Shown here: piece by piece, positions 31,354 to 38,935 of the stretch
Position numbering within the stretch: the stretch's first letter is position 1
Layout of the letters: every line of letters starts with the position of its first letter
Origin: UBA4644 sp964541085
GTDB lineage: Bacteria > Bacillota > Clostridia > Oscillospirales > Butyricicoccaceae
DNA: 64,000 nucleotides
Direction of reading: 5' to 3'
Assembly: GCA_964541085.1 (NCBI GenBank)
Contig: CAZIPA010000001.1
Coordinates: forward strand, 46,401 to 110,400
Notes under the pieces: generated by a model
What the model was told of the DNA's origin: nothing
Databases searched by the model: none
What the model saw: only the letters and a program-made list of their open reading frames with translations
Made by a program: the position numbers and the translations under genes

Positions 31354-31793
31354 GCCTGTTTCCGGGGCTCCAGCACCTTGCGAAGGGTGACGGTCACGCC
31401 CCGCCCCGGCTGAGAGCGGACACTGAGCCTGTCCATAAAGCTCTCCATAATGGTAAAGCCCATGCCGGAGCGCTCGGGCCCGCCGGTGGTAAACAGCGGC
31501 TCCCGGGCCCTGGCAATGTCGCTGATACCGCAGCCCCTGTCCCGGATTACGATCTCCACCGCCGCCGGCTGATACAGCCGCAGCTTCATGGTGATGGGGC
31601 CGATGCTGTCCCGATAGCCGTGGACGATGGCGTTGGTCACGGCCTCGGATACTGCCGTTTTGATATCGTAGACCTGCTCGATCGTGGGATCCAGCTGGGC
31701 CACAAAGGCTGCCGCCGCTGCCCGGGCAAAGGCCTCGTTGGAGCTGCGGCTGAGAAAGCTCAGGGTCATTTCGTTGATCTTCTGCTGCTTCAA
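31350..31793 (-). CDS. spoIIAB: Anti-sigma F factor / serine kinase SpoIIAB
   Basis: 147 residues. GHKL-type kinase that binds SigF and phosphorylates SpoIIAA. Motifs: AVSEAVTNAIVHGY (N box), VEIVIRDRGCGI (G1), GPERSGMGFTIMESFMD (G2). The start is a TTG at 31793 with GGAGG eight bases upstream, giving the usual N-terminus (xxxINEMTLSFLSRSSNEAFAR). No ATG fits this alignment. It starts 14 bases after spoIIAA. Confidence 0.95.
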   Translation of the reverse strand: MKQQKINEMTLSFLSRSSNEAFARAAAAAFVAQLDPTIEQVYDIKTAVSEAVTNAIVHGYRDSIGPITMKLRLYQPAAVEIVIRDRGCGISDIARAREPLFTTGGPERSGMGFTIMESFMDRLSVRSQPGRGVTVTLRKVLEPRKQA

Positions 31794-31807
31794 GGGATGT
31801 CCCTCCT

Positions 31808-32113
31808 TTATTCCAAATCCACCAGCCGCTGTACTCCGGCGGCCAGCAGCACCTTTTTCGCCTGTGCAGGCGTCCCTCGCACGGCAAAGCGGCAGCCGCA
31901 GGCGGCACATTTCCGGGATGTCTGCAAAATCACGGCGATGCCGGAGCTGTCCATAAAATCCAGTCCGGAAAGCTCCAGCAGCAGTCCGCCGGGCAAAAGC
32001 GTCTCCACCAGTCCGCCCAGCTGTGCCATGCCGTTGATGGCCTCATGATGGCCCAGCTCACCCAGCAGACGCACGGTGAGCACGCCCTCCCGCAGGGCAT
32101 ATTGTATCTCCAT
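31808..32113 (-). CDS. spoIIAA: Anti-anti-sigma factor SpoIIAA
   Basis: 101 residues, a STAS-domain protein. When dephosphorylated (by SpoIIE) it releases SigF from SpoIIAB. The phosphorylated serine lies in LDFMDSSGIAVI (~51-62). ATG 32113 has GGGGAGG upstream. First gene of the spoIIA operon; the presence of the operon argues that the organism can sporulate. No clear sigma-H promoter could be assigned upstream. Confidence 0.94.
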   Translation of the reverse strand: MEIQYALREGVLTVRLLGELGHHEAINGMAQLGGLVETLLPGGLLLELSGLDFMDSSGIAVILQTSRKCAACGCRFAVRGTPAQAKKVLLAAGVQRLVDLE

Positions 32114-32137
32114 GCCATTTCCTCCCCTGTTGTTCCA

Positions 32138-32170
32138 TAAAAAAACTGCGGACAAAGCCTGTCCGCAGTC
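32138..32170 (-). terminator. Terminator-like hairpin upstream of spoIIAA
   Basis: 10-bp arms (32145-32154 and 32160-32169) followed on the minus strand by a run of T. It lies 25 bases before spoIIAA, second in tandem after the khpA terminator. Confidence 0.8.
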
Positions 32171-32241
32171 TATTGTACCGGGTCTTTCCCGCAAAATCTG
32201 TCGCTTTTTGCAGAATGTACGCCGCCATGCATTTTCTTCCG

Positions 32242-32270
32242 GAAAACAAAAATGCAGCCATAGGCTGCAT
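32242..32270 (-). terminator. Terminator of the ffh-rpsP-khpA operon
   Basis: ATGCAGCC (32252-32259) and GGCTGCAT (32263-32270), T-rich tail on the minus strand. Confidence 0.85.
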
Positions 32271-32310
32271 CTCGTGCCGGTAGTTGAATCCCCCGGCGGG
32301 GATGTTCCGT

Positions 32311-32556
32311 TCAATCCAGAATGATGACCGAGATGTGCTTGCCATCCCGCAGGCCCATGGCCTTAATCAGGGTGCGAATTTCCTTGGCGATCCGGCCGTT
32401 GCGACCGATGACTCGGCCCATATCCTCCGCCGCCACACTGAGCTGCAATGTGATGGCGTTGCCGGATTCCTGTGCGTCCACCCGGATTTCCTCCGGATGC
32501 TCCACCAGATTTCCCACAACATAGGTCAGCATCTCTTTGATGCCGGTGATATCCAT
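32311..32556 (-). CDS. khpA: KH-domain RNA-binding protein KhpA
   Basis: 81 residues, essentially one KH domain with GRVIGRNGRIAKEIRTLIKAM (the GxxG loop). KhpA, with KhpB/EloR, binds many RNAs and affects cell elongation in Gram-positives. It follows rpsP by three bases, the usual neighbour (ylqC in Bacillus). Confidence 0.95.
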   Translation of the reverse strand: MDITGIKEMLTYVVGNLVEHPEEIRVDAQESGNAITLQLSVAAEDMGRVIGRNGRIAKEIRTLIKAMGLRDGKHISVIILD

Positions 32557-32559
32557 AGC

Positions 32560-32799
32560 TTACAGAACCCCGGCCTTTTTGAGCAGGATGCGGACGGTAT
32601 CGGTGGGCTGAGCGCCATCGGCGATCCACTTCTTTGCGCTTTCGGCGTTGACCGTGATCTCAGAGGGCTCCTTCAGGGGATTGTAGGTACCCAGCTCCTC
32701 GATGAAGCGTCCGTCACGGGGATAACGGGAATCCGCCACCACGATACGATAGAAGGGAGCCTTCTTTGCGCCCATTCTTCTCAGTCTGATTTTAACCAT
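32560..32799 (-). CDS. rpsP: 30S ribosomal protein bS16
   Basis: 79 residues, starting MVKIRLRRMGAKKAPFYRIVVADSR, the typical bS16 N-terminus, and including DGRFIEELGTYNP. GGAGGTG precedes the ATG at 32799. Between ffh and khpA as in most Firmicutes. Confidence 0.98.
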   Translation of the reverse strand: MVKIRLRRMGAKKAPFYRIVVADSRYPRDGRFIEELGTYNPLKEPSEITVNAESAKKWIADGAQPTDTVRILLKKAGVL

Positions 32800-32856
32800 A
32801 CTGCTTTTCACCTCCATAAAGTTGTCAAATCTATTTTGAGTTTTTACTCATCGGAA

Positions 32857-34197
32857 TCAATAGGGGAACTTGAAGCCGCTGCGCTTCATCTTTTTGGCCG
32901 CCCCCGGGCCGGAGAATCGTTTCATCATCTGCTGCATCTGGTCAAACTGCTTCAGCAGACGGTTGACATCCTCGATTTTCAGACCGCAGCCGGCGGCAAT
33001 GCGCTTTTTGCGGCTGTATTTGATGATCTCGGGCTTTTCCCGCTCGGCCGGTGTCATGGACTGAATGATGGCCTCCAGATGGGAAAATGCCTTTTCGTCG
33101 ATTTTGGCGTTGGCCACTGCCTTGCGGTCGATGCCGGGAATCATGCCCATGAGCTCCTGCATATTGCCCATGCCCTTCAGCTGCTTCAGCTGATCCAGAA
33201 AATCCGTCAGGGTCATCTTGCCCTTGCGCATTTTCGCTTCCAGCTGGGCCGCCTGCTTTTCGTCAAAGGCATCCTGGGCCTTTTCCACCAGCGTGAGCAC
33301 ATCGCCCATACCCAGAATGCGGGACGCCATCCGGTCGGGATAGAAGGGCTCCAGTGCGTCCAGCTTTTCGCCCATACCCACAAACTTGATGGGCTTGCCG
33401 GTTACGGCACGGATGGAAAGAGCTGCGCCGCCCCGGGCGTCACCGTCCAGCTTGGTCATCATCACGGAGTCGATGCCCAGCGCCTCGTCAAAGGCGGAGG
33501 CTGCGTTCACCGCATCCTGACCGGTCATGCCATCCACCACCAGCATGATCTCATGGGGATGAACGGCGGATTTGATATTTTTCAGCTCGTCCATCAGCAC
33601 TTCGTCAATGTGCAGACGGCCGGCGGTATCAATCAGCAGCAGATCATTGCCGTGCTCCCGGGCGTGGCGGAAGGCGTTCTGGGCAATGGTCACCGGGTCT
33701 CCCTGACCCTCTTCATACACGGGAATGTTCAGCTGGCCGCCCACAACCTTCAGCTGCTGAATGGCGGCGGGACGGTATACATCACAGGCGCACAGCAGGG
33801 GCCGACGGCCCTCTTTCCGCTTGAACCAGCCTGCCAGCTTGGCGATATTGGTGGTCTTACCGGCGCCCTGCAGGCCCACGAACATGACCACCGTGGGCGG
33901 ACGATTGGCCATATGCAGACGGCTCTGACTGCCGCCCATGAGCTGGCACAGCTCGTCGTTGACGATTTTGATCACCTGCTGCGCCGGGGTCAGGCTCTCC
34001 AGAATGTCCGAGCCGATGGCCTTTTCGGTCACATCATTGACAAACTTCCGGACGACCTTGAAGTTTACATCGGCCTCCAGCAGTGCCAGTCTGACCTCAC
34101 GCATGGCCTCCCGCACATCATTTTCGCTGAGGCGGCCCTTGGAGCGCAGCTTTTTGAATACGCCGTTGAGTTTTTCGCTTAAGCCCTCAAATGCCAT
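32857..34197 (-). CDS. ffh: Signal recognition particle protein Ffh
   Basis: GTPase of the signal recognition particle; with 4.5S/scRNA it targets nascent membrane and secreted proteins to FtsY. 446 residues: N domain (1-~95), G domain with GLQGAGKTTN (~108-117), DTAGRLHID and TKLDGDARGGAAL, and a Met-rich M domain (~300-446) that binds RNA and signal peptides. It follows ylxM by 12 bases. Confidence 0.98.
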   Translation of the reverse strand: MAFEGLSEKLNGVFKKLRSKGRLSENDVREAMREVRLALLEADVNFKVVRKFVNDVTEKAIGSDILESLTPAQQVIKIVNDELCQLMGGSQSRLHMANRPPTVVMFVGLQGAGKTTNIAKLAGWFKRKEGRRPLLCACDVYRPAAIQQLKVVGGQLNIPVYEEGQGDPVTIAQNAFRHAREHGNDLLLIDTAGRLHIDEVLMDELKNIKSAVHPHEIMLVVDGMTGQDAVNAASAFDEALGIDSVMMTKLDGDARGGAALSIRAVTGKPIKFVGMGEKLDALEPFYPDRMASRILGMGDVLTLVEKAQDAFDEKQAAQLEAKMRKGKMTLTDFLDQLKQLKGMGNMQELMGMIPGIDRKAVANAKIDEKAFSHLEAIIQSMTPAEREKPEIIKYSRKKRIAAGCGLKIEDVNRLLKQFDQMQQMMKRFSGPGAAKKMKRSGFKFPY

Positions 34198-34209
34198 GGT
34201 TGTCCTTTC

Positions 34210-34569
34210 TCAGTTGATCTCTTCCGTCAGACGCAGGATGTTGTCCACCTGCTTTGCCACCTCAAAATTGCGCAGCGTCACATTTACCTGGGCGATATAG
34301 CCGGCAGCCTGGCGAATCTGCACCAGCCGGTTGTCATAGCCGCCGTATTTCTTCATCAGGCCCAGCTTTTCCTCGGTATCCCGCAGCGCCGTCTCCGCAC
34401 GGACGATGGTATCCCGCACACCCTGGCGGGAAATGCCTGCGTGCTCGGCAATCTCCGAGAGGGAGAGATCCTCATTATAATAAAGGTCAAAAAGCTCTTT
34501 TTGCTTTTCCGTCAGCAGCTCCCCGTAAAAATCGAACAGCATGGACATATAAAAGGTATCGCTTTTCAT
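34210..34569 (-). CDS. ylxM: SRP-associated HTH protein YlxM
   Basis: 119 residues, UPF0122. Helix-turn-helix of sigma-region-4 type (LSLSEIAEHAGISRQGVRDTIVRAE, ~36-60) and a coiled-coil C-terminus. YlxM proteins modulate Ffh in some bacteria. First gene of the ffh operon. An inverted repeat in its leader (34586-34607) is a possible autoregulatory site. Confidence 0.94.
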   Translation of the reverse strand: MKSDTFYMSMLFDFYGELLTEKQKELFDLYYNEDLSLSEIAEHAGISRQGVRDTIVRAETALRDTEEKLGLMKKYGGYDNRLVQIRQAAGYIAQVNVTLRNFEVAKQVDNILRLTEEIN

Positions 34570-34585
34570 TTCTCTCCCTACTTTC

Positions 34586-34607
34586 TGTAAAGTATGTTTG
34601 CTTTACA
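34586..34607. promoter_or_regulatory. Inverted repeat in the ylxM-ffh leader
   Basis: TGTAAAG-8 bases-CTTTACA, just after the expected transcription start and ~17 bases before the ylxM start. It could be an operator or an RNA hairpin near the ribosome-binding site. Confidence 0.6.
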
Positions 34608-34615
34608 CTCCAAAT

Positions 34616-34644
34616 ATGATAACGGATTTTCCCCGGCTTGTCAA
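34616..34644 (-). promoter_or_regulatory. Promoter of the ylxM-ffh-rpsP-khpA operon
   Basis: Consensus -35 TTGACA (34639-34644) and -10 TATCAT (34616-34621) on the minus strand, 17-base spacer. Confidence 0.9.
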
Positions 34645-34696
34645 GAGCAAATTCGTCTCCTGCCGAAAAAATCCGTCTTTTTTCGCAAAATGCTCC

Positions 34697-34726
34697 TTGA
34701 CACGCTGTACTATGCGTGATATAGTA
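34697..34726 (+). promoter_or_regulatory. PadR promoter with inverted-repeat operator
   Basis: -35 TTGACA (34697-34702) and -10 TATAGT (34720-34725), 17-base spacer. TACTAT (34708-34713) and ATAGTA (34721-34726) form an inverted repeat with 7 bases between, covering the -10, probably the autoregulatory PadR site. Confidence 0.8.
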
Positions 34727-34751
34727 TCAGGTGACAGGGGGTGTTACTGCA

Positions 34752-35066
34752 ATGGATGCACAGCTCAAGCGAGGGATTCTGGAGGTTTGCGTGTTGAAGG
34801 CGCTGGACCGGCAGGACTCCTACGGCTATCAGATCATTAAGGATCTGGCTCCCTGCATGGCCCTTTCCGAATCAACCCTGTACCCCGTTCTGAAGCGCAT
34901 CGGTGCCGCCGGTTATGTGACGGAATATTCCGTGGAGCACAACAGCCGTCTGCGAAAATATTATCATCTCACCGACAAGGGCCGTCAGCGCATCGCAGAT
35001 TTCCTGCTGGAATGGGAGGAAGTTCTGAAAGCCTATCAATTTATCCGAGGTGACCTTCATGAATAA
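34752..35066 (+). CDS. PadR-family transcriptional regulator
   Basis: 104 residues. Winged helix with LEVCVLKALDRQDSYGYQIIKDL and LSESTLYPVLKRIGAAGYVTEYS (recognition helix and wing), then a short dimer helix. Such short PadR proteins are usually repressors. It overlaps the following DUF1700/DUF4097 gene by 8 bases, the well-known PadR-HAAS pairing in which the partner is an adaptor to a membrane sensor. Confidence 0.93.
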   Translation: MDAQLKRGILEVCVLKALDRQDSYGYQIIKDLAPCMALSESTLYPVLKRIGAAGYVTEYSVEHNSRLRKYYHLTDKGRQRIADFLLEWEEVLKAYQFIRGDLHE

Positions 35067-36111
35067 GCATGATTTTATACTCTGGCTGCGCAACCGTCTG
35101 TCCGATCTGCCCCAGGATGAGCTGGATCGGGTGGCGGGCTTTTATGCCAGCGCCATTGACGAGCGGGTGGAAGACGGCATGACGGAGGAGGCTGCGGTGT
35201 ATGCGCTGGGAGAGCCCGAGGCGCTGCTGCGGGAGATTCGCTCCACCCTGCCGGAGCCCTACCGTGTGGAGCCTGCCTCTGCCCCTTCCGCCGGGCCGGT
35301 GCCTGCCGGGAAAAACCCCTCCCGCTGGCTGGCGGCCTGCGGCGTGGGACTGATCGCACTGGGACTGTGCGGCGGGATTCTGACGCTGGTGCGGGCGATG
35401 TCTGGCTATCATCCCTTCCAGAATATCGCCGTCAACATTGAAGAACCCCTGCCGGAGCTGGATGAAGCAGCGGCAGAGGTTATCACGGTGTCGGAAGAGG
35501 GCGGGGTTGTCCGTTCCTCCGGCAATCTGTGCTTTGAGACCGGCACCGTGGCCGGTGTGACCATCGACCTGACAGTGCATGATCTGATGCTGGACGGCAG
35601 CGAGGACGGCTGCTGTTATGTGTCGCTGCCTGAGGACGGAAGCGTTTCCGCCCGGCTGGAGCCCAACGGTCTTCTGTGCATTGAATCTGCCGCCACCAGC
35701 CCTTCCGCCACAGAGGGACAGTCGGTGTATGTATCGCTGCCCCAGGAGCTGACGCTGACCGTTGCCTGCGATGTGGGCGAGATTCATCTGGATGGCCTGA
35801 CGGTGAAATCCGCCTCGGTGAAAACCTCCGTGGGCGATATCTGTCTGACGGGGGTCTGCGCCCGGGACAAGCTCTATGTCTATGCGGACTGCGGCGATCT
35901 GAATGTGGAGTATCTGGATTGTCCCAACACCACGCTGGAGTGTGCCACCGGCACGATCAGCGGTCTGCTGTACGGCAGCGCAGAGGAATATTCCGTGGAT
36001 GCCTCTACCGCATGGGGCGCCAATTCTCTCACCAGCGGCGGCAATGGCCCCCGTTTTCTGAAGGTACACTCGGATATGGGTGCGATCCAGCTGCATTTTG
36101 AAGAGGAATAA
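35059..36111 (+). CDS. DUF1700/DUF4097 membrane protein, partner of PadR
   Basis: 350 residues: an N-terminal cytoplasmic HAAS-type domain (1-~65, KHDFILWLRNRLSDLPQDELDRVAGFYASAI and ALGEPEALLREI), a transmembrane helix (~94-112, WLAACGVGLIALGLCGGILTL) and an extracytoplasmic beta-helix-like DUF4097 domain (~180-350) with repeating T-x-V-G-D/I-x-L pieces. Known model: the domain relays a membrane signal to PadR. The start has GAGGTG upstream. What it senses is unknown. Confidence 0.88.
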   Translation: MNKHDFILWLRNRLSDLPQDELDRVAGFYASAIDERVEDGMTEEAAVYALGEPEALLREIRSTLPEPYRVEPASAPSAGPVPAGKNPSRWLAACGVGLIALGLCGGILTLVRAMSGYHPFQNIAVNIEEPLPELDEAAAEVITVSEEGGVVRSSGNLCFETGTVAGVTIDLTVHDLMLDGSEDGCCYVSLPEDGSVSARLEPNGLLCIESAATSPSATEGQSVYVSLPQELTLTVACDVGEIHLDGLTVKSASVKTSVGDICLTGVCARDKLYVYADCGDLNVEYLDCPNTTLECATGTISGLLYGSAEEYSVDASTAWGANSLTSGGNGPRFLKVHSDMGAIQLHFEEE

Positions 36112-36175
36112 GGTTTTCCGGGGATGTGCCGGCCGGTGCATCTCCGGATTTTTCGCAAAAAAGTGTAAAAACCCG

Positions 36176-36204
36176 TTGACAATCGTTTCCGGGTCTGATA
36201 TACT
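36176..36204 (+). promoter_or_regulatory. infC-rpmI-rplT promoter
   Basis: -35 TTGACA (36176-36181) and -10 TATACT (36199-36204), 17-base spacer; ~140-base leader to infC. Confidence 0.92.
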
Positions 36205-36210
36205 GTCTCA

Positions 36211-36345
36211 GGAAAAGAAAGCAGAACTGCCGTTCTCACCTCCATGGACTAAGAAGAGGTTTACAATTCCGCAGCATCGCCCCCGGGGTGGTGTGCGTTT
36301 GTTCGGACGGCAAGCTGCCGCCCGTTTTTAATTTTCAGGAGGTGT
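36211..36345 (+). promoter_or_regulatory. infC leader with terminator-type attenuator
   Basis: No ORF of interest. Near the 3' end, 36305-36312 pairs with 36316-36323 (one mismatch) and is followed by GTTTTTAATTTT, a terminator just before the infC ribosome-binding site. In Bacillus, free L20 represses this operon through its leader; this hairpin fits such attenuation. Rfam L20-leader membership is not tested. Confidence 0.7.
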
Positions 36346-36351
36346 TTGCCC

Positions 36352-36864
36352 ATTAGCATTTTGGAGCATCAGATCAACGAAGAAATTCGTGACAAGGAAG
36401 TCCGACTGATCGACAGCGATGGTTCCCAGTGTGGGATCGTCCCCATCCAGCAGGCTCTGGCCGTAGCCGCCGAGCGCAATCTGGATCTGGTCAAGATCGC
36501 CCCCAAGGCCGAACCGCCGGTGTGCCGTGTGATGGACTATGGTAAGTTCCGCTTTGAGCAGGGCAAGAAGGAAAAGGAAGCCCGAAAGAACCAGAAGGTT
36601 GTGGATATCAAGGAGGTTCGTCTCTCCGCAAAGATTGACATCCACGATTTTGAGGTGCGGGTCAAGGCCGCCGAAAAGTTTCTGAAGGGCGGCGACAAGG
36701 TGAAGGCCAGCATCCGCTTCCGTGGCAGAGAAATGGCCCATACCGACATCGGACTGACTGTGATGCAGCGTTTTGCCGAGGCCTGCGCTGAGTTTGGCAC
36801 GGTGGAAAAGGCCGCCAAGCTGGAGGGCCGCCAGATGCTGATGTTTATCGCCCCCAGGAAATAA
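36352..36864 (+). CDS. infC: Translation initiation factor IF-3, AUU start
   Basis: IF-3 binds the 30S subunit, prevents premature 50S joining and checks the start codon. About 170 residues with the N-terminal INEEIRDKEVRLIDSDGSQCGIV and C-terminal KVKASIRFRGREMAH blocks. AGGAGGTG (36337-36344) is seven bases before ATT (36352), giving Met-SILEHQINEEIR; the in-frame TTG at 36346 is only three bases from the Shine-Dalgarno core. The rare AUU start is the classic feature by which IF-3 limits its own synthesis. Confidence 0.95.
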   Translation: MSILEHQINEEIRDKEVRLIDSDGSQCGIVPIQQALAVAAERNLDLVKIAPKAEPPVCRVMDYGKFRFEQGKKEKEARKNQKVVDIKEVRLSAKIDIHDFEVRVKAAEKFLKGGDKVKASIRFRGREMAHTDIGLTVMQRFAEACAEFGTVEKAAKLEGRQMLMFIAPRK

Positions 36865-36924
36865 CACGGGAACCCACATTTGTTTATAAAAAGCTACAAG
36901 CTTTTGAAGGAAGGAGCAGCAACC

Positions 36925-37125
36925 ATGCCGAAAATCAAATCCCATTCCGGCGCCAAGAAGCGTGTTATGGTCACCAAGACCGGAAAAGTCAAGCTGAACA
37001 GCATGAATCGTCGTCACGACATCAAGGGCTGTAAGTCCACCAAGCGGAAACGCCATCTCCGTAAGGCTTTCTATGCAGGCAGCACCCTGGCCCCGACGCT
37101 GAAGCGTCTGGTTCCGTACAAATAA
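36925..37125 (+). CDS. rpmI: 50S ribosomal protein bL35
   Basis: 66 residues, starting MPKIKSHSGAKKRVMVT, with the usual lysine/arginine-rich body ending LKRLVPYK. GGAAGGAG precedes the ATG at 36925. Second gene of the infC operon. Confidence 0.98.
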   Translation: MPKIKSHSGAKKRVMVTKTGKVKLNSMNRRHDIKGCKSTKRKRHLRKAFYAGSTLAPTLKRLVPYK

Positions 37126-37152
37126 ACCCTGAGGCAGAAGGAGGAATAAGCA

Positions 37153-37506
37153 ATGGCAAGAGTGAAAGGCGCAATGATGACGCGCAAAAGAAGAAAGAAA
37201 ATCATTAAGCTGGCGAAGGGTTATTGGGGCAACAAAAAGAACCACTTTAAGGTAGCCAACGAGCAGGTCATGAAGTCCCTGCGCTATGCTTATGTGGGCC
37301 GCAAGCTGAAGAAGCGTGATTTCCGCCGTCTGTGGATCTCCCGCATCAACGCCGCCTGCAAGCTGAACGGCATCAACTACAGCCGTTTCATGAACGGTCT
37401 GAAGAAGGCCGGCATCGAACTGAACCGCAAGATGCTCGCTGAGATCGCCGTTTCCGACAAGGCCGGTTTCACCGCTCTGGTGGAGAAGGCCAAGGCCGCT
37501 CTGTAA
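37153..37506 (+). CDS. rplT: 50S ribosomal protein bL20
   Basis: 117 residues, starting MARVKGAMMTRKRRKKIIKLAKGYWG, with DFRRLWISRINAACK near the middle: typical bL20. It is an early 23S-binding assembly protein and in Bacillus the autogenous repressor of this operon. A terminator follows. Confidence 0.98.
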   Translation: MARVKGAMMTRKRRKKIIKLAKGYWGNKKNHFKVANEQVMKSLRYAYVGRKLKKRDFRRLWISRINAACKLNGINYSRFMNGLKKAGIELNRKMLAEIAVSDKAGFTALVEKAKAAL

Positions 37507-37519
37507 GAGAGATTTTCTG

Positions 37520-37547
37520 TCGCCGCAGGTTTCTGCGGCGGCATTTT
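37520..37547 (+). terminator. Terminator of infC-rpmI-rplT
   Basis: GCCGCAG (37522-37528) and CTGCGGC (37533-37539) then GGCATTTTT. Confidence 0.88.
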
Positions 37548-37590
37548 TATACCCGTCGGAGATTTTCCGAACATGGAAAGGAGCATCCTT

Positions 37591-38052
37591 ATGACACTGC
37601 TGGTAAGCGCCTGTCTGCTGGGACTTTGCTGCCGCTATGACGGCTGCGGCAAGCCCTGTGCCCCCGTGCTGGAGCTTCAGAAAAAGCACACCCTGATTCC
37701 CGTCTGTCCGGAGCAGCTGGGCGGACTTTCCACCCCCAGACCGCCGGCAGAGCGGCAGGGCTGCCGGGTTGTCACCCAGACCGGTCTGGATGTAACGGCA
37801 GCCTATGCCCGGGGCGCGGAGGAAGCGCTGAAGCTGGCAAAGCTGCTGCAATGTCAGGCGGCTGTGCTGAAGGAGCGCAGTCCCTCCTGCGGCTGCGGTC
37901 AGATTTATGACGGCAGCTTTTCCAAAACGCTCATTCCCGGCGACGGCGTGACGGCGGCGCTGCTGAAGGAAAACGGCATCCCGGTCTATGGGGAAAGTCA
38001 GCTTTCCCGGCTGCTGGCGGAATCCATGCCGGAGGTCTTTCCCGCAGGCTAA
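37591..38052 (+). CDS. DUF523 family protein
   Basis: 153 residues. The family marks are LVSACLLGLCCRYDG near the start, VCPEQLGGLSTPRPPAE, and LKERSPSCGCGQIYDG. Several conserved Cys (CLLGLCC, SCGCG) suggest metal or cluster binding. Function unknown. AAAGGAG precedes ATG 37591. Own unit after the rplT terminator. Confidence 0.92.
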   Translation: MTLLVSACLLGLCCRYDGCGKPCAPVLELQKKHTLIPVCPEQLGGLSTPRPPAERQGCRVVTQTGLDVTAAYARGAEEALKLAKLLQCQAAVLKERSPSCGCGQIYDGSFSKTLIPGDGVTAALLKENGIPVYGESQLSRLLAESMPEVFPAG

Positions 38053-38078
38053 GGTTTGGAAAAAAATGGATTTTTATG

Positions 38079-38107
38079 TTGCAGCCCCTGCTGCCTTGGA
38101 TTATACT
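38079..38107 (+). promoter_or_regulatory. Promoter of the lipoprotein-like gene
   Basis: -35 TTGCAG (38079-38084) and -10 TATACT (38102-38107), 17-base spacer. Confidence 0.75.
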
Positions 38108-38141
38108 GAAATCATACAAATCTTCCAAAGGAGGTCTCCCC

Positions 38142-38810
38142 ATGAAAAAGTGTTGTTTCCTGCTGCTTTTGTGTCTGCTGGCGGTGGGTCTGTGTGTTGC
38201 GCTGTGTCTCCCCCGCACGGAAGCAGTACAGCTGGATGGCACGCTGCTGCAATGGCAGAATGACGCACCGGAGGTGCTGAAGCAGCGTTCTTTCCGTCTG
38301 GAGGGACAGCTGGAGCGGCGGCTGGCGCAAAAGCCGCAGCTGTATGCCACTTTGCACATGGACGGCATTACGGAAAACTGGCCTGCCCAGCAGGTATGGG
38401 CGGCCTTTACCTCTGACCGCACAGCGGACGGTGATACCGTCTGGCAGGGCAATTTGCAGGTGTATCATCCCTGGGCGGGAGACGGTGCGGACCCCCGCGC
38501 AGAGCCGGAGCTGCTGTATGAGGCTACCGACTGGCTGATCCGGATGGAGCCGGACACCGGGGCATTCTGTCTGTTCTGCCCGCCCGGTCTGGCGCTGCAT
38601 ACGCCGAAAGCCGGGCTGTATTCGCTGGAAAACGGCAGTGTTCTGCTCCACTATCTGTCCGGGGATTCTGCGGTGTTTTCCTTCCCGGCGGAAGACCGGG
38701 AGGAGGCAGTGACGCTGACAAAGCGCCTGTGGCCCGATCCCTGCGACGCCTCTGAGCTGCAATGGCTGGAGGCTCACGACCGGGAGCCCATTCCCGGCGG
38801 CTGGCGCTGA
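38142..38810 (+). CDS. Secreted or lipid-anchored protein of unknown function
   Basis: 222 residues. N-terminal hydrophobic signal (KKCCFLLLLCLLAVGLCVALC) without a clear lipobox at a standard place, so it may be a membrane anchor. The rest is a soluble beta-rich domain with no motif I recognise. AAAGGAGG before the ATG at 38142. Single-gene unit with its own promoter. Confidence 0.7.
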   Translation: MKKCCFLLLLCLLAVGLCVALCLPRTEAVQLDGTLLQWQNDAPEVLKQRSFRLEGQLERRLAQKPQLYATLHMDGITENWPAQQVWAAFTSDRTADGDTVWQGNLQVYHPWAGDGADPRAEPELLYEATDWLIRMEPDTGAFCLFCPPGLALHTPKAGLYSLENGSVLLHYLSGDSAVFSFPAEDREEAVTLTKRLWPDPCDASELQWLEAHDREPIPGGWR

Positions 38811-38846
38811 GAAGGGGTTCTTTTTCCCTTTTGCCCGCACCTTCTC

Positions 38847-38875
38847 TTGACCTTCCGGGTCAGGTATAGTAAGAT
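38847..38875 (+). promoter_or_regulatory. Promoter of the YitT-like gene
   Basis: -35 TTGACC (38847-38852) and -10 TAAGAT (38870-38875), 17-base spacer. Confidence 0.65.
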
Positions 38876-38935
38876 AGAGTTATCGCCGCCCCGGGCGGTG
38901 TCCTTCCGATTCTTTCATAAGGTGTGTGCGATTGG

